Part shown: one piece after another, positions 44,184-54,083 of the stretch | How positions within the stretch are numbered: the first letter of the stretch is position 1 | Layout: every line of letters starts with the position of its first letter | DNA from: Hyphomicrobiales bacterium | GTDB lineage: Bacteria > Pseudomonadota > Alphaproteobacteria > Rhizobiales > Beijerinckiaceae | Length of the DNA: 64,000 nucleotides | Assembly: GCA_900473415.1 (NCBI GenBank) | Contig: UCLR01000001.1 | Location: 1 to 64,000 of the forward strand | Reading direction: 5' to 3' | Made by a program: the position numbers and the translations under genes | The notes under the pieces: model-generated | The model's database searches: none | Told to the model about the DNA's origin: nothing | Seen by the model: only the letters and a program-made list of their open reading frames with translations

Positions 44184-44710
44184 TGGAGTTTGTCTACTCG
44201 ACAACACGGGCGCTTCCCCTACTCAACACACTATAGTCGTAAGCTTACCCTTGGTTCGCAGTGCAGCGAAGCGAGCAAAAGGATTCCCACCTGCACGAAT
44301 GGAGTACACAAATGGAGTACCCCTATCGGGTTAGGGCGTTTCCGTTGACCGTCGGGTTGTTTGTGAGCGGGCCGTCTCGGGGGACGGCGGACCAAAAGAT
44401 GCGGTGCTTGGCTGAGCGGCCTACCGGCGAGACCGACCGTCTTATCGTGGGCGCCCGGCCGTGGCATGCGGAACCGGCCGAAATTGAGACCTGTGACCGT
44501 CAGGATTTCAACGAACAGCCACAAAAAGGCCCCGCCGACCGATGTCGACGGGGCCAAGTCGTTGGAAGGAGACCGCAGCCATAACTGCCGCCGCCGGGAA
44601 TTGTTCACCGCCAAGGGCGAGGAAGAGTGCCGTTTCAGCCATTGAGCGAAGCCACGCGCTGGCACTTTCGTGATGGAATTCCCATCTGTGGAGCGCGGAG
44701 GAGGTACCCT
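44184..44710. other. Intergenic region between DUF3102 and DksA-like genes
   Basis: No gene supported. It contains a minus-strand terminator at 44523-44555 and the promoter and ribosome site of the DksA-like gene near its right end. A near-duplicate nonamer (GGAGTACAC / GGAGTACCC) occurs at 44299-44320, of unknown meaning. Confidence 0.45.
44523..44555 (-). terminator. Minus-strand rho-independent terminator
   Basis: On the minus strand, stem GGCCCCG / CGGGGCC (44549-44555 and 44528-44534) is followed by TTTTT (44527-44523). It would stop transcripts coming from the aspT operon after crossing the DksA-like gene in antisense. Confidence 0.7.
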
Positions 44711-44974
44711 ATGGCCAGCGGCTGGGCTCCGGATGGAGCTGTCCAAGACCAGATTGAAGACTCGATCACGGATGCTGTCCGGCTCGCACGCGCGCGCCTG
44801 CCGTCCGGACCGGGGGAAATCCACTGCCAGGAGTGTGGCGAAGAGATTCCCGAGGCGCGCCGCACGGCGATGCCCGGGGCGAGGCTCTGCGTCCACTGCC
44901 AGGCGGGCCATGATCGGCCGGCTGCCGCGAGCGCCTACAATCGCCGTGGTAGCAAAGACAGCCAACTCCGCTGA
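44711..44974 (+). CDS. DksA/TraR-type C4 zinc-finger protein
   Basis: 87 residues; ATG at 44711 with a near-perfect GGAGGAGGT ribosome site. The zinc finger reads CQECGEEIPEARRTAMPGARLCVHCQ (C-x2-C-x17-C-x2-C), as in short TraR-like proteins that bind the RNA polymerase secondary channel. It is about the size of phage and plasmid TraR, much shorter than housekeeping DksA. It converges on aspT and is overlapped by antisense transcription from that operon. Confidence 0.85.
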   Translation: MASGWAPDGAVQDQIEDSITDAVRLARARLPSGPGEIHCQECGEEIPEARRTAMPGARLCVHCQAGHDRPAAASAYNRRGSKDSQLR

Positions 44975-45025
44975 CGCGGCTGCTGGCGCATAGCGGTCGC
45001 CGAGGCGGCCAGTCCGCGCGAGCCG

Positions 45026-46711
45026 TCAGATCGACATCAGCGCGACGAGCACCGGGCCCCAGGCGGTCAGCAGGATATTCCCGATCGCATAGGGCACCGT
45101 GTAGCCGAGAGCGGGGATACTGCTCTGGGCCTCGTCCTGGACGGCTCTCAACGCGGCGGTGATCGTGCCGGCGCCAGCGCAGGCACCCAGGACGATCAGC
45201 GGATCCATCTTCAGCACGTAACGGCCGAACAGGATGCCGAGCGTGTGCGGCAGCAGCGCCGAGATGAGGCCGACGACGACAAGGCTGAGGCCCGTCGTCT
45301 TGAGGCCCGAGACGAAGCTCGGCCCGGCGCCGAGGCCGACGATGCCGATGAACATGCACAGGCCGACAGTGTCGAAGATCCAGATCGCGGGCTCGGGGAT
45401 GCGGCCGAAATAGGGATAGACCGATCTCAGCCATCCGAAGACGAGGCCCATGATCAGCGCGCCGCCGCTGGCAGTGAGAGTCAGCGGCACGCCGCCGACG
45501 ACGACGGAAAGCAGGCCGACCAGTCCGCCGAGGAAGATGCCGAGCCCGACGAAGACCATATCCGTCGCCGAGGTGCGCCGATCCGGATAGCCGATCTCTT
45601 CGGCGGCTTTCTCGACCTGCGATTGCGGCCCAACGAGCGACAGGACGTCGCCGCGGTTGACCCGGCTTTCAGTGGCGATCGGCATGGGAATGCCCGAGCG
45701 TGTGAACCGCGACAGGAAGACGCCGCGAGCGAACTCCCCCTTGGCCAGATCCGCCAGAGAACGCCCGTCCAGGCTTCGGTTGGTCAGGACCACGTCGAGT
45801 GACTCGATCGGGATCTCGAGAAGAGCGGGATCGCTGACCTCCGGGCCAATGACGTCGCCACGATCGGCATGGACCTCCTGACGGGTCATCACGGCCACGA
45901 TATCGCCCTCGCGGATCACGAGATCGGGCGTTGGTTCGAGCAGCGATCCGCCGCTGCGGACGCGCAGGACGTAGGCGCGGGCGGCCTTGGGGAGTGCCTC
46001 GATCTCTGCGATCGTCCGGCCGAAGAGCTGGGCATTGGCGACACGGTAGGCCCGGACGTCGAAGAGCCGCGCTGCCGAGACGACTCCCTCGACCTCAGCG
46101 ACCGCCCCTCCCGACTGGGATCGTGCCTTGGCGCCAGCCTCCTTCAGGTCGATGCCCATCAGCTTCGGCCCGATCTTCGGCAGGAACCAGACCAGCGACG
46201 CCGTGCCGACGAGATAGGTCACGGCATAGGCGACCGGAATGTTGTTGATCAGCGCCGTCCGCTCGGCCTGGGGAAGGTCGAGGCGCTGGATCGCTTCGCC
46301 AGCCGTGCCGATCACCGTCGATTCCGAGAAGGCGCCGGCGAGCAGGCCGGCGGCCGTGCCGATGTCGTAGTTCAGAAGCTTGGCGAAGCCGAGTGCCGTA
46401 AGCAGGCAGGTGACGCAGAGCAGGACGGTCAGCGCCATCTGCGGAAAGGCATCCCGCTTCAGGCCGCGGAAGAATTGCGGCCCGACCTTGTAGCCGGTGG
46501 TGAAAAGGAAGAGGTCGAAGAAGATCGTCTTGACCAGCGGCGAGACCTTGATGTCGAGCTGCCCGATCAGCACGCCGGCCAGCAGGCAGCCGACGACGAT
46601 GCCCAGGCTGAAGCTACCGAACTTCAGCCGGCCGATCAGGAAGCCGATGGCGATGGTCAGGAAGATCGCGAGTTCCGGGTTCTCGCGCAGCGCGTTCGCG
46701 ACGTAACTCAT
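45026..46711 (-). CDS. AspT-type aspartate:alanine antiporter
   Basis: 561 residues in two membrane halves (residues ~1-185 and ~385-561) around two TrkA-C-like domains (DLVIREGDIVAVMTRQEV and SRVNRGDVLSLVGPQ). Membrane repeats include GLLAGAFSESTVIGTAGEAI and LGACAGAGTITAALRAVQDEAQSSIPALGYTVPYAIGN, the paired GxxxG-type motifs of the AAE family. AspT swaps aspartate in for alanine out; with aspartate decarboxylase it makes a proton-motive cycle. It is last of four genes in the operon. Confidence 0.92.
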   Translation of the reverse strand: MSYVANALRENPELAIFLTIAIGFLIGRLKFGSFSLGIVVGCLLAGVLIGQLDIKVSPLVKTIFFDLFLFTTGYKVGPQFFRGLKRDAFPQMALTVLLCVTCLLTALGFAKLLNYDIGTAAGLLAGAFSESTVIGTAGEAIQRLDLPQAERTALINNIPVAYAVTYLVGTASLVWFLPKIGPKLMGIDLKEAGAKARSQSGGAVAEVEGVVSAARLFDVRAYRVANAQLFGRTIAEIEALPKAARAYVLRVRSGGSLLEPTPDLVIREGDIVAVMTRQEVHADRGDVIGPEVSDPALLEIPIESLDVVLTNRSLDGRSLADLAKGEFARGVFLSRFTRSGIPMPIATESRVNRGDVLSLVGPQSQVEKAAEEIGYPDRRTSATDMVFVGLGIFLGGLVGLLSVVVGGVPLTLTASGGALIMGLVFGWLRSVYPYFGRIPEPAIWIFDTVGLCMFIGIVGLGAGPSFVSGLKTTGLSLVVVGLISALLPHTLGILFGRYVLKMDPLIVLGACAGAGTITAALRAVQDEAQSSIPALGYTVPYAIGNILLTAWGPVLVALMSI

Positions 46712-46738
46712 GGGCCGCCTTCACGAGGCACGAAAGCC

Positions 46739-46764
46739 ACGGATCGGGCCCAGCCCCGATCCGT
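46739..46764. other. Intercistronic hairpin between aspartate decarboxylase and aspT genes
   Basis: 10-bp stem ACGGATCGGG / CCCGATCCGT separated by six bases, in the 99-bp gap. There is no U run, so it is more likely an mRNA-processing or stabilising element than a terminator. Confidence 0.5.
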
Positions 46765-46810
46765 CAGATATTCAGGGCGGCTGGCCATCGAGCCGCCCGA
46801 GCCGGATCGC

Positions 46811-48433
46811 CTATTTGCCAGGTGCCTGCTTTCCGGCCTTGTAGGCTTCGAAGGCCTGTCGATATCCGCGCGCCACGGCGCGGGTCGCGCGGCCGATCTG
46901 GCTGTAGACCTCGTCGTCGAGATTGGCGAAGGAGACGCGCACCGACCAGTCGGGCGCGTGGAAGCCGCCGCCGTTGAGCAGCACGATGCCGTGGTCCTCC
47001 GCCAGCCGGAACACGATGTCGAGCGGGTGAACGTGCTCCTTCATGTAAGCCACGACCTCGGGGCCGACATATTTGTTGGCCCAGAACTCGAAATCGACCA
47101 GGCCGTAATAGCGGTCGTGCAGGACGTTCTCCGGAACCTCGATGCCGAGGCCTTCGATCATCTTCTGCGCCCTGTTATTGACGATCTCCATGCAGGTCTT
47201 CTGGTAGAGCTTGGCCTCGTCCATCATCTCCGACAGCGAGAACAGCGACATCATCACCTGCTGCGGCAACGACAGGCCGGCGGTGTGGTTGAGCGCGATG
47301 TCTCGGCTATCGGCGACGATGCGGTCGATCAGCTTCATCTCCCGCGGCTTCAGCGTCAGCGGGCCGTAGCGCGTGTCGAGCGTCGCCAGTATCTTGTCCG
47401 GATGGTTGGCGATCGCCTTGTCGAAAATGTTCTCGCGATGGATCGCGATGACGCCGAGGCGCCAGCCGGTACAGCCGAAATATTTCGAGTAGGAATAGAC
47501 GCCGATCGTGTTCTTGGGCAGCGCCCCGAGCAGGCCGCGGAAGCCCTTCACGAAGGTGCCGTAGACGTCGTCGGTCAACAGCAGGAGGTCGGGGCGCTTG
47601 GTCTGAACCAGGTTGACGATCTTGCCGATGGTCTCCTCGCTCAGGGCGACAGCGTAGGGGTTGCCGGGATTGACCACGAAGAAGGCCTTCACCTTCGGGT
47701 CCTCGAGCTTCTTCAGCTCTTCATCCGTGAACTGGAAGCGGTTCTCCTGAGGCGCCGCGACGCTGATCACGTTGAGGCCGTAATCCTCGAGATGCGGCAT
47801 CTCGAGATAGGGCGTGAAGATGGGGGTCGCCAAGGCGATGGTGTCGCCGGCGTTCAGCAACCGGTTCGCCTTCAGCGACTTGAAGATGTAGCACATCGCC
47901 GCCGTGCCGCCCTCGACCGCATAGAGGTCGAACTGCCCCGACGGGCGCGGCTCACCGCACATCGCCCACATCAGATATTCGTGCACGATACGCTCGTTAT
48001 GGACCAGCATGCGGTCCGGCACCGGGTAGTTGTCGCCGATGATCGAGTCGACCAACTCATGGACGAAGGCATCGGGCTTGAAACCAAATTTCTTGACCGC
48101 GAAGGCGACCATATCGCTGAGGAAGGTGGCGCCGGGCGAATCCTTGTGTTCGGCCAGCCAAGCCTCCAGGCGGCCGGCGATGCCGTCGGCCTTGGGCATG
48201 CCGCCGATGCCGGCGGGCTTGTTCATGACGCGGCGGCTCTCGGTGATCGCGAACTGGCCGAGCAGGAAGAAGCCTTCGCGCGGCGTCGTTGCCACCCAGT
48301 TCGGATTGCCGCGCCCGGCATTGAGCAGCGCGATCGAGGAGGTCTGCGCCGTCAGCTTGGCGAGCCGGATGAGCTCATCCTTGATCTCGAAGGGGCTGAG
48401 TTTCTCGAAGCTCCGCAGAGTGACAGGATCCAT
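46811..48433 (-). CDS. Bifunctional aspartate aminotransferase / L-aspartate beta-decarboxylase
   Basis: 540 residues, the length of aspartate 4-decarboxylase. The PLP lysine is Lys317 in YSYSKYFGCTGWRLG; other fold I motifs are NPGNPYAV, LLTDDVYGTF and the terminal NGGGFHAPDWSVRVSFAN. It converts aspartate to alanine and CO2, consuming a proton, and can also transaminate. With the AspT antiporter encoded 99 bp downstream it forms a known aspartate-alanine energy and acid-resistance cycle. It lies 49 bp after the second AspT-like gene. Confidence 0.93.
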   Translation of the reverse strand: MDPVTLRSFEKLSPFEIKDELIRLAKLTAQTSSIALLNAGRGNPNWVATTPREGFFLLGQFAITESRRVMNKPAGIGGMPKADGIAGRLEAWLAEHKDSPGATFLSDMVAFAVKKFGFKPDAFVHELVDSIIGDNYPVPDRMLVHNERIVHEYLMWAMCGEPRPSGQFDLYAVEGGTAAMCYIFKSLKANRLLNAGDTIALATPIFTPYLEMPHLEDYGLNVISVAAPQENRFQFTDEELKKLEDPKVKAFFVVNPGNPYAVALSEETIGKIVNLVQTKRPDLLLLTDDVYGTFVKGFRGLLGALPKNTIGVYSYSKYFGCTGWRLGVIAIHRENIFDKAIANHPDKILATLDTRYGPLTLKPREMKLIDRIVADSRDIALNHTAGLSLPQQVMMSLFSLSEMMDEAKLYQKTCMEIVNNRAQKMIEGLGIEVPENVLHDRYYGLVDFEFWANKYVGPEVVAYMKEHVHPLDIVFRLAEDHGIVLLNGGGFHAPDWSVRVSFANLDDEVYSQIGRATRAVARGYRQAFEAYKAGKQAPGK

Positions 48434-48482
48434 GGAAAACCCCTGATATGAGCTGGAAATCGAATGGTTTCGTTTCGCTTGG

Positions 48483-50174
48483 TCAGGTCATCAGGATGAT
48501 GATCACCATGCCCCAGATGGTCAGAAGCGTGTTCCCGACTGCGTAGGTCACGGTGTAGCCGAGCGCCGGGACCTGGCTGCCGGCCGTCTCGCAGACCATA
48601 CCGAGGGCGGCCGTCGTGGTGCGGGCGCCGGCGCAGGCGCCCAGCAGGATCGCCGGATCGAACCGGAAGATGAATTTGCCGGCGAGCATCGCCAGGATCA
48701 GTGGGATCGTCGTGGCCAACGCGCCCCAGAGGAAGAGGCCGACGCCCTGCGTCTGCAGGCCCTTGACGAAGCCGGGGCCTGCCGAGATGCCGACGACCGC
48801 GATGAACATGTTGAGGCCGACCGAATTCATGAACCAGACGGTCGAGCTCGGGATGCGGCCGAAGGTCGGGTGCACCGACCGCAGCCAGCCGAAGACGAGG
48901 CCGGAGATCAGCGCGCCGCCCGCGGTCGACAAAGTCAGCGGGACGCCGCCCACCTTGAACACAAGCGCGCCGATCAGGGCACCGAGGACGATCGCGCCAC
49001 AGAAAAAGGCGACGTCGGCGACGTCACTCGGCCGATCGGCATGGCCGAGGGTCTTCGCGACCGCCGCAATGTCCTGGGTGCGGCCGACGACGGTCAGGAT
49101 GTCTCCGCGATGAATGATCGTGTCTGGCAGGATCGGAATGCTAACGGCGGTCGCGCCGCGCACGATCTTGCGCAGGAAGACGCCGCGGGCCGTCGGCATC
49201 TTGGAGAGTTCGGTCAGCGTCTTGCCGTTGGCGTCCTTGCTGGTGACATAGATGTCGACGCCCTCGGCCTTGAGGTCGAGCAGCGCGGGATCCTCGATCT
49301 CCTCCGCATTTTGGCCGATGAGGTTGACCAGCGTCTCGCGCGGACCGGCGAGCGCGATGATATCGCCTTCCCGCAGGATCGTGTCGGCAGTGGCGTCCTC
49401 GATAACGCCGTTGCGGCGGATGCGTTCGACGAAGACGCGGGCGTCGGGCACCAGCGCCTCGGCTTCCACTGCGCGCATGCCGGCGACCTTGGCGCCTTCG
49501 CGCAGCCGGAATGCGCGCAGCTCGAAGCGCCGCCAGACGGAGCCGGGGCCGCCGATCTCCTTGCCGCCGCCGAGCCGGGCTTCGTAGTCCTTGCAGGCCT
49601 TGGGCAGATCGATCCCGAGCAGCTTCGGGCCGAGCATCGCGAGAACGACGGCGGAGCCTACGGTGCCGAAGATATAGGTTACCGCATAAGCGACGGGCAT
49701 CGCATCGAGATATTCCTTGGTCTGCTCAGGGGAGAGACCGAGGCGATTGATCGCGTCGGTCGCAAGGCCCATCGAAGCGGAAATCGTCTGCGATCCGGCA
49801 TAGAGACCGGCGGCATAGCCCGGGTGATAGCCCGCGATCTTCGCGATCACGACCGGGACCGCGAGGCAGAAGACGGTGACGACGACAGCAAAGATCGCCT
49901 GCGGCGCGCCGTCCTTGGCGATGCCGCGGACGAATTGCGGGCCGACGCCATAACCGACCGCGAACAGGAACATCAGGAAGAAGGTCGATTTCACGTTAGG
50001 GGAGATCGTGATGCCGAGCTGCCCGATGATGACCGCGGCGATGAGTGTCGAGGTCACCGCGCCGAGGCTGAAGCCCTTATAGGCGAAGGCGCCGACATAG
50101 TAGCCGATGGCGAGCGACAGGAAGAGCGCAATCTCCGGATAGCTGCGCAATGTACTGACGAACCAGTCGAACAT
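48483..50174 (-). CDS. Second AspT-type antiporter
   Basis: 563 residues with the same layout as the product of 45026: two membrane halves around two TrkA-C domains ([37 protein letters not shown]). Key repeats are [20 protein letters not shown] and [38 protein letters not shown]. It differs clearly from the first copy, so the two are old paralogues. It lies between the large decarboxylase gene and the aspartate decarboxylase gene and may exchange the substrate and product of the former (inference). Confidence 0.9.
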   Translation of the reverse strand: MFDWFVSTLRSYPEIALFLSLAIGYYVGAFAYKGFSLGAVTSTLIAAVIIGQLGITISPNVKSTFFLMFLFAVGYGVGPQFVRGIAKDGAPQAIFAVVVTVFCLAVPVVIAKIAGYHPGYAAGLYAGSQTISASMGLATDAINRLGLSPEQTKEYLDAMPVAYAVTYIFGTVGSAVVLAMLGPKLLGIDLPKACKDYEARLGGGKEIGGPGSVWRRFELRAFRLREGAKVAGMRAVEAEALVPDARVFVERIRRNGVIEDATADTILREGDIIALAGPRETLVNLIGQNAEEIEDPALLDLKAEGVDIYVTSKDANGKTLTELSKMPTARGVFLRKIVRGATAVSIPILPDTIIHRGDILTVVGRTQDIAAVAKTLGHADRPSDVADVAFFCGAIVLGALIGALVFKVGGVPLTLSTAGGALISGLVFGWLRSVHPTFGRIPSSTVWFMNSVGLNMFIAVVGISAGPGFVKGLQTQGVGLFLWGALATTIPLILAMLAGKFIFRFDPAILLGACAGARTTTAALGMVCETAGSQVPALGYTVTYAVGNTLLTIWGMVIIILMT

Positions 50175-50214
50175 TCAGACCCCCTGTCTCTAAAGTTCAG
50201 GCTCTGCTTTTCGG

Positions 50215-52977
50215 CTATGCTGCCCGTGGTTTTTTCCGACCGTTTTCGGCGCTCCGGCCCTTCTTCTCGGCGAGTGCGTCCGGCTTCAGCAATTTGAGGC
50301 CCCTGGCCTTCTCGTAGCCGTGGATCTCCTTCACATCGAGCTTGCGCATGAAGGTGATCGTCTCGTGCGTGACGACCTGGCCGGGCACCAGGATCGGGAA
50401 GCCGGGCGGGTAAGGGATCACGAAATTGGCCGAGATCAGCGGCGGGCCCTTGTCGATCCGCCGGTCGCATTCGGGGCTGTCGATCCGCAGATATTCGCAC
50501 TGCTCCTCGGCATAGGCGGCGAAGAAGGCGGTGCGGATATCGCCCTCCGGCGTCGTGTCGCCGGCGTCGGTGCGGAACGCCTCATGGAAATGGCTGAAAT
50601 TCGGCAGGTCCGGCACGTCGTTCATCAGGCTGTGCACGCGTGCCGCGAAGGCCTTGCGCTCCGCCTCGCCGCCCTGCTTGAGGCGGGTCTCGATCTCGTT
50701 GCTGATCTTGAGCAGGACGCTGATCAGCAGCGCGACGTCGCTGCGGGTGTTGTTGATGTTCGACTGCAGCAGGACCGAGTTCCGCGAGGTCTTGTTGACC
50801 TGGATATTGTACTGGGATGCAAGCAGGCCCTTGAACCCCGTTCCGTCGAAGCCGGCCGTGCCGCAGACCAGGGTCATGCGGGTCGGATCGAGGCAGAACT
50901 CGTCTTCCCGCATGCTGCGCAGCTGATCGTCCCAGTGCGTGCCGGGTGCAAGGAAATCGACGAAGCCGCTGCTGCGATATTGCTTCGGCACCATGCCGTC
51001 GGCGCCGACGATCGAGAAGTATTTCGAGATCAGCGGATGGGTCGCGACCTCGCGCCTGATGTCGAGGGCGACCTCGATGGCGTTCATCACCAGCCCGTAG
51101 CCTTCGAGCTCCATCTGCCGGCGCGCGACGTCGAGGCTGGCAATGAGCTGCTGGTTGGGGCTGGTCGAGGCATGGGTGAAGACCGCCTCGTGGAACTGCG
51201 CCTCGACCCTATGGAAATCGACGTCCCTGACGAGCACCATCGAACCCTGGCGGATCGCCGACATCGATTTATGCGTCGAGTTGGTCTGATACACCCGCAG
51301 CCGCACGGCACGCGGATCGGGCACCAGCCGCGTGTCGAGCAGCTTGTCGATCGAGGGGTTGGCGCCGAGCTCCTTGCGCTGCCGTTCGTATTGGGTGACC
51401 GCGTCGGGGTCCTGCGTCCAGGCCTCGATGTCGGCGGCTGCGCCCATCGCCGTCCGCGGCCGCAGGAAGGGCGACCAGCGGGCGAAGCCGAACCAGGCCT
51501 CGTCCCACAGGAAGATCAGGTCCGGCTTGATGGCGAGGCATTCCTCCATCACGCGGCGGGTGTTGTAGATGTGGCCGTCGAAGGTGCAGTTGGTCAGGTC
51601 GACCATCTTGACGCGGTCGAGCCGGCCTTCCGCCTGCAGATCGAGCAGCGCCTTCTTGATCGTGCGCAGCGGCACCGCGCCGTACATCGAGAATTCCGTC
51701 ATCGGGAAGGCTTCGACGTAGAAGGGCTGCGCGCCGCTCAGCACCAGGCCGTAGTGGTGCGATTTGTGGCAGTTGCGGTCGAGGATGACGATGTCGCCGG
51801 GCGCGATCAGCGCCTGCAGCACCATCTTGTTCGAGGTGCTCGTGCCGTTGGTGACGAAGAAGACGTGATCGGCACCGAAGGCGCGCGCGGCCATCTCCTG
51901 CGAGCGCTTGATGTTGCCGGTCGGCTCCAGCAGGCTGTCGAGGCCGCCCGTCGTGGCGCTGCTCTCCGCGAGGAAGAGATTGATGCCGTAGAACTGCCCC
52001 ATGTCGCGGATCCAGGGCGAGCGGAACACCGACTTGCCGCGCGCGATCGGCAGCGCATGGAAGGTGCCGATCGGCCTTTGCGCATAGAGCTTGAGATTGT
52101 CGAAGAAGGGCGTCTCGAAGCGCGCCTTGATCCCCTCCAGCACCGAGAGGTGCAGCTCCAGCGGCTCCTCGATCTGGTACATGACGCGCCGGATCATCGA
52201 GGCTCTCGGATCGCCGGCGAGCTTCTCGACGCGCCGGTCCGAGAGCAGGTAGATGTCGAGCTCCGGCCGGATCGCCTTCAGTCCCGCCGCCAGCCTCAGC
52301 GCCAGATCGGCTTCGTCCGCCTTGCCGAGCAGCGGCTGCTGGGCGGCGAGTACGGCGCGCAGCACCGGAGCCTCGTGACGGGAGCGCAGCGCGAAACCTT
52401 CATAGATGGCGACGGCGGCAATGTCCGGGTTGAGCACGGCCGCGCAGACCGCATCCTCGAGGCTGCCGACCAGCACCGCCTCGTAGATGAAGGCATCCTC
52501 GGGCCGGCGCAGCCGGCGGAACTCGGCGGCCATGTGCGGCCAGCGCCCGGCCGGCGCCGGCGTCACCACCAGCATCTCGAAATAGGGGCGATATGCCGGG
52601 CCCTCGCCCAGCGAGGACGGGAGCATATCGGTCGGATCGGAGAGTGACAGGTCGACCGCCTGCCATTCCTTGGAGTCGTGCCTGTAGTTTCCGGTGATCG
52701 TCGCCAGCGAGATCCGCTTGGCGAGGGCGAGGAAGCCGTTTGCGTCGTCGCTCTGAAGCCGCTCGCGCAAAGCCCCCATCAGCTCCGGGCCGGGAAAGGC
52801 ATGGAACTCCTCGATCGCTCCGAGCTCCCCGAGCGCCGCCTCCACGGCGCCGCGCGCCGCCTCGCCCTTGCTCCAGGATCGCGCGGCCGCGTGCAGATCG
52901 CGCCAGCGGTCCGTTCGGCCGGAGGGAGCCGAGAAAAAGTGATCGATCGAACGCGATTCCGGGGCGCTGGATGCCAT
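50215..52977 (-). CDS. Fold-type I Orn/Lys/Arg decarboxylase family protein, long form
   Basis: 920 residues from the ATG at 52977 (MASSAPESRSIDHFF), GGAAGG eight bases upstream. The PLP lysine is Lys570 in TNSTHKSMSAIRQGSM; His407 or its neighbours (RNCHKSHH) stack on PLP and Asp492 (FLWDEAWFGF) contacts the ring nitrogen. The ~200-residue N-terminal part is wing-like and not typical of enterobacterial enzymes. Substrate among arginine, lysine and ornithine cannot be chosen by eye. It heads the four-gene operon and should consume cytoplasmic protons. Confidence 0.87.
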   Translation of the reverse strand: MASSAPESRSIDHFFSAPSGRTDRWRDLHAAARSWSKGEAARGAVEAALGELGAIEEFHAFPGPELMGALRERLQSDDANGFLALAKRISLATITGNYRHDSKEWQAVDLSLSDPTDMLPSSLGEGPAYRPYFEMLVVTPAPAGRWPHMAAEFRRLRRPEDAFIYEAVLVGSLEDAVCAAVLNPDIAAVAIYEGFALRSRHEAPVLRAVLAAQQPLLGKADEADLALRLAAGLKAIRPELDIYLLSDRRVEKLAGDPRASMIRRVMYQIEEPLELHLSVLEGIKARFETPFFDNLKLYAQRPIGTFHALPIARGKSVFRSPWIRDMGQFYGINLFLAESSATTGGLDSLLEPTGNIKRSQEMAARAFGADHVFFVTNGTSTSNKMVLQALIAPGDIVILDRNCHKSHHYGLVLSGAQPFYVEAFPMTEFSMYGAVPLRTIKKALLDLQAEGRLDRVKMVDLTNCTFDGHIYNTRRVMEECLAIKPDLIFLWDEAWFGFARWSPFLRPRTAMGAAADIEAWTQDPDAVTQYERQRKELGANPSIDKLLDTRLVPDPRAVRLRVYQTNSTHKSMSAIRQGSMVLVRDVDFHRVEAQFHEAVFTHASTSPNQQLIASLDVARRQMELEGYGLVMNAIEVALDIRREVATHPLISKYFSIVGADGMVPKQYRSSGFVDFLAPGTHWDDQLRSMREDEFCLDPTRMTLVCGTAGFDGTGFKGLLASQYNIQVNKTSRNSVLLQSNINNTRSDVALLISVLLKISNEIETRLKQGGEAERKAFAARVHSLMNDVPDLPNFSHFHEAFRTDAGDTTPEGDIRTAFFAAYAEEQCEYLRIDSPECDRRIDKGPPLISANFVIPYPPGFPILVPGQVVTHETITFMRKLDVKEIHGYEKARGLKLLKPDALAEKKGRSAENGRKKPRAA

Positions 52978-53439
52978 CTCAAATCCTTCCGTGACCGCGG
53001 TGGAGTCTGGAAAGTTTTCTGCGGACGTGTTCGACCGTCCTCGGAGTTTCCGAGGCAACGTGGCAACGTGCTTGATGTCGGCGAATTCAACACAACACGC
53101 TTCGGCTGCGTATTGTCCTTAGGGACAGGTGCCGATTGCACCGTCTCGGCCAGAATTGTGGCAGCCCCAGATAAAAGGCCCGGTGCCGAGGATTGGCTCT
53201 TCCACAACCGTAGCCATATTTCGACGTGCCGGTGTCGTCGCTGGCTGGATCGACCGATGTTGCCGATCGAGGTCGCGTTTTAAGAACGTTGTATTACAGC
53301 AAGAGCATGTGGAACCGGCGGCGCGCGATAGCGTCGCCGTGTCACCGTTCTTCTCGGGCGCTACAGTCTCAACACGCCCGACACGAGGTCGCGCCGAAAA
53401 GGTGGGCGTTCGTTACCGCCCACCTCAACGCAGCCGGCC
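52978..53439. promoter_or_regulatory. Promoter region of the decarboxylase operon
   Basis: 462 bp without a supported gene. It contains the mucR terminator at its right end and must carry the operon promoter. The sequence is less GC-rich around 53060-53340. No binding site could be assigned, although the adjacent MucR-type regulator is an obvious candidate. Confidence 0.5.
53397..53425 (-). terminator. Rho-independent terminator after mucR
   Basis: Minus-strand stem AGGTGGGCG / CGCCCACCT (9 bp, 8-base loop) followed by TTT, 15 bp past the mucR-type stop. Confidence 0.8.
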
Positions 53440-53874
53440 TCAGGCCTTCGCTCGGCCGCGCGCCGGAGCGGCCTTCCGCCGCTGATTGCCGAGCCCCATC
53501 TTCTTGGCCAGGGTCGAGCGCGCTTCGGCATAGGCCGGTGCGACCATCGGATAGTCAGGCGGCAGGCCCCACTTGGCCCTGTATTGATCGGGCGACAAGT
53601 CATAGGCCGTCCGCAGATGGCGCTTGAGCGACTTGAATTTCTTGCCGTCTTCCAGGCAAACCAGGAAATCAGCCGAGATTGATTTCTTGATCGGAACAGC
53701 CGGAACGGGCTTTTCCTGAACGACCGGCGGCTGTTCCCTTCCGAGACCTGTGAGCGCCGCATGGGTGCTCGCTATCAGCGCCGGCAAATCGGATGTCGGC
53801 ACGCTGTTGTGCGACACGAAGGCCGAAACGATGCCGGCGACAAGCTCAACAATGATCTCGTTATTTTCAGACAA
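53440..53874 (-). CDS. MucR/Ros family zinc-finger transcriptional regulator
   Basis: 144 residues from a TTG at 53874 (read as MSENNEIIVELVAGIVSAFVSHN), chosen because TAGGAGA lies six bases upstream and the family starts this way; longer starts lack support. The C-terminal finger begins FLVCLEDGKKFKSLKRHLRTAYDLSPDQYRAKWGLP, with the second Cys position replaced (C-L-E-D), as in some MucR members. MucR/Ros regulators control exopolysaccharide, motility and symbiosis genes. It lies upstream of the decarboxylase operon, same strand, separated by its terminator. Confidence 0.9.
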   Translation of the reverse strand: MSENNEIIVELVAGIVSAFVSHNSVPTSDLPALIASTHAALTGLGREQPPVVQEKPVPAVPIKKSISADFLVCLEDGKKFKSLKRHLRTAYDLSPDQYRAKWGLPPDYPMVAPAYAEARSTLAKKMGLGNQRRKAAPARGRAKA

Positions 53875-54083
53875 TTCTATTCTCCTATCGGACGAATCTT
53901 CCTTTACCTGAATTATTTCATGTATCCGGGAGATCAAGCTTTTTATGACAACGGGAGGTGGGGACCGACGGCTCATTCGTCGCGAATGCGGGGCAGAGCC
54001 TTCAAGGCCGATGTCTGCTCTTGAAGCCGCATGCGATCGTCAGTTCTTGGCGCAGCCGCCAACGGCGCGGAGTGACGTCGACC

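Noticed and set aside
45869..48451. 860-residue plus-strand open frame across aspT and aspartate decarboxylase
   Set aside because: Antisense to two clear enzyme genes; composition rich in His, Arg, Asp and Gly is typical of the reverse of high-GC genes.
50320..52647. 775-residue plus-strand open frame across the large decarboxylase gene
   Set aside because: Antisense shadow without motifs; the minus strand carries a complete PLP enzyme.
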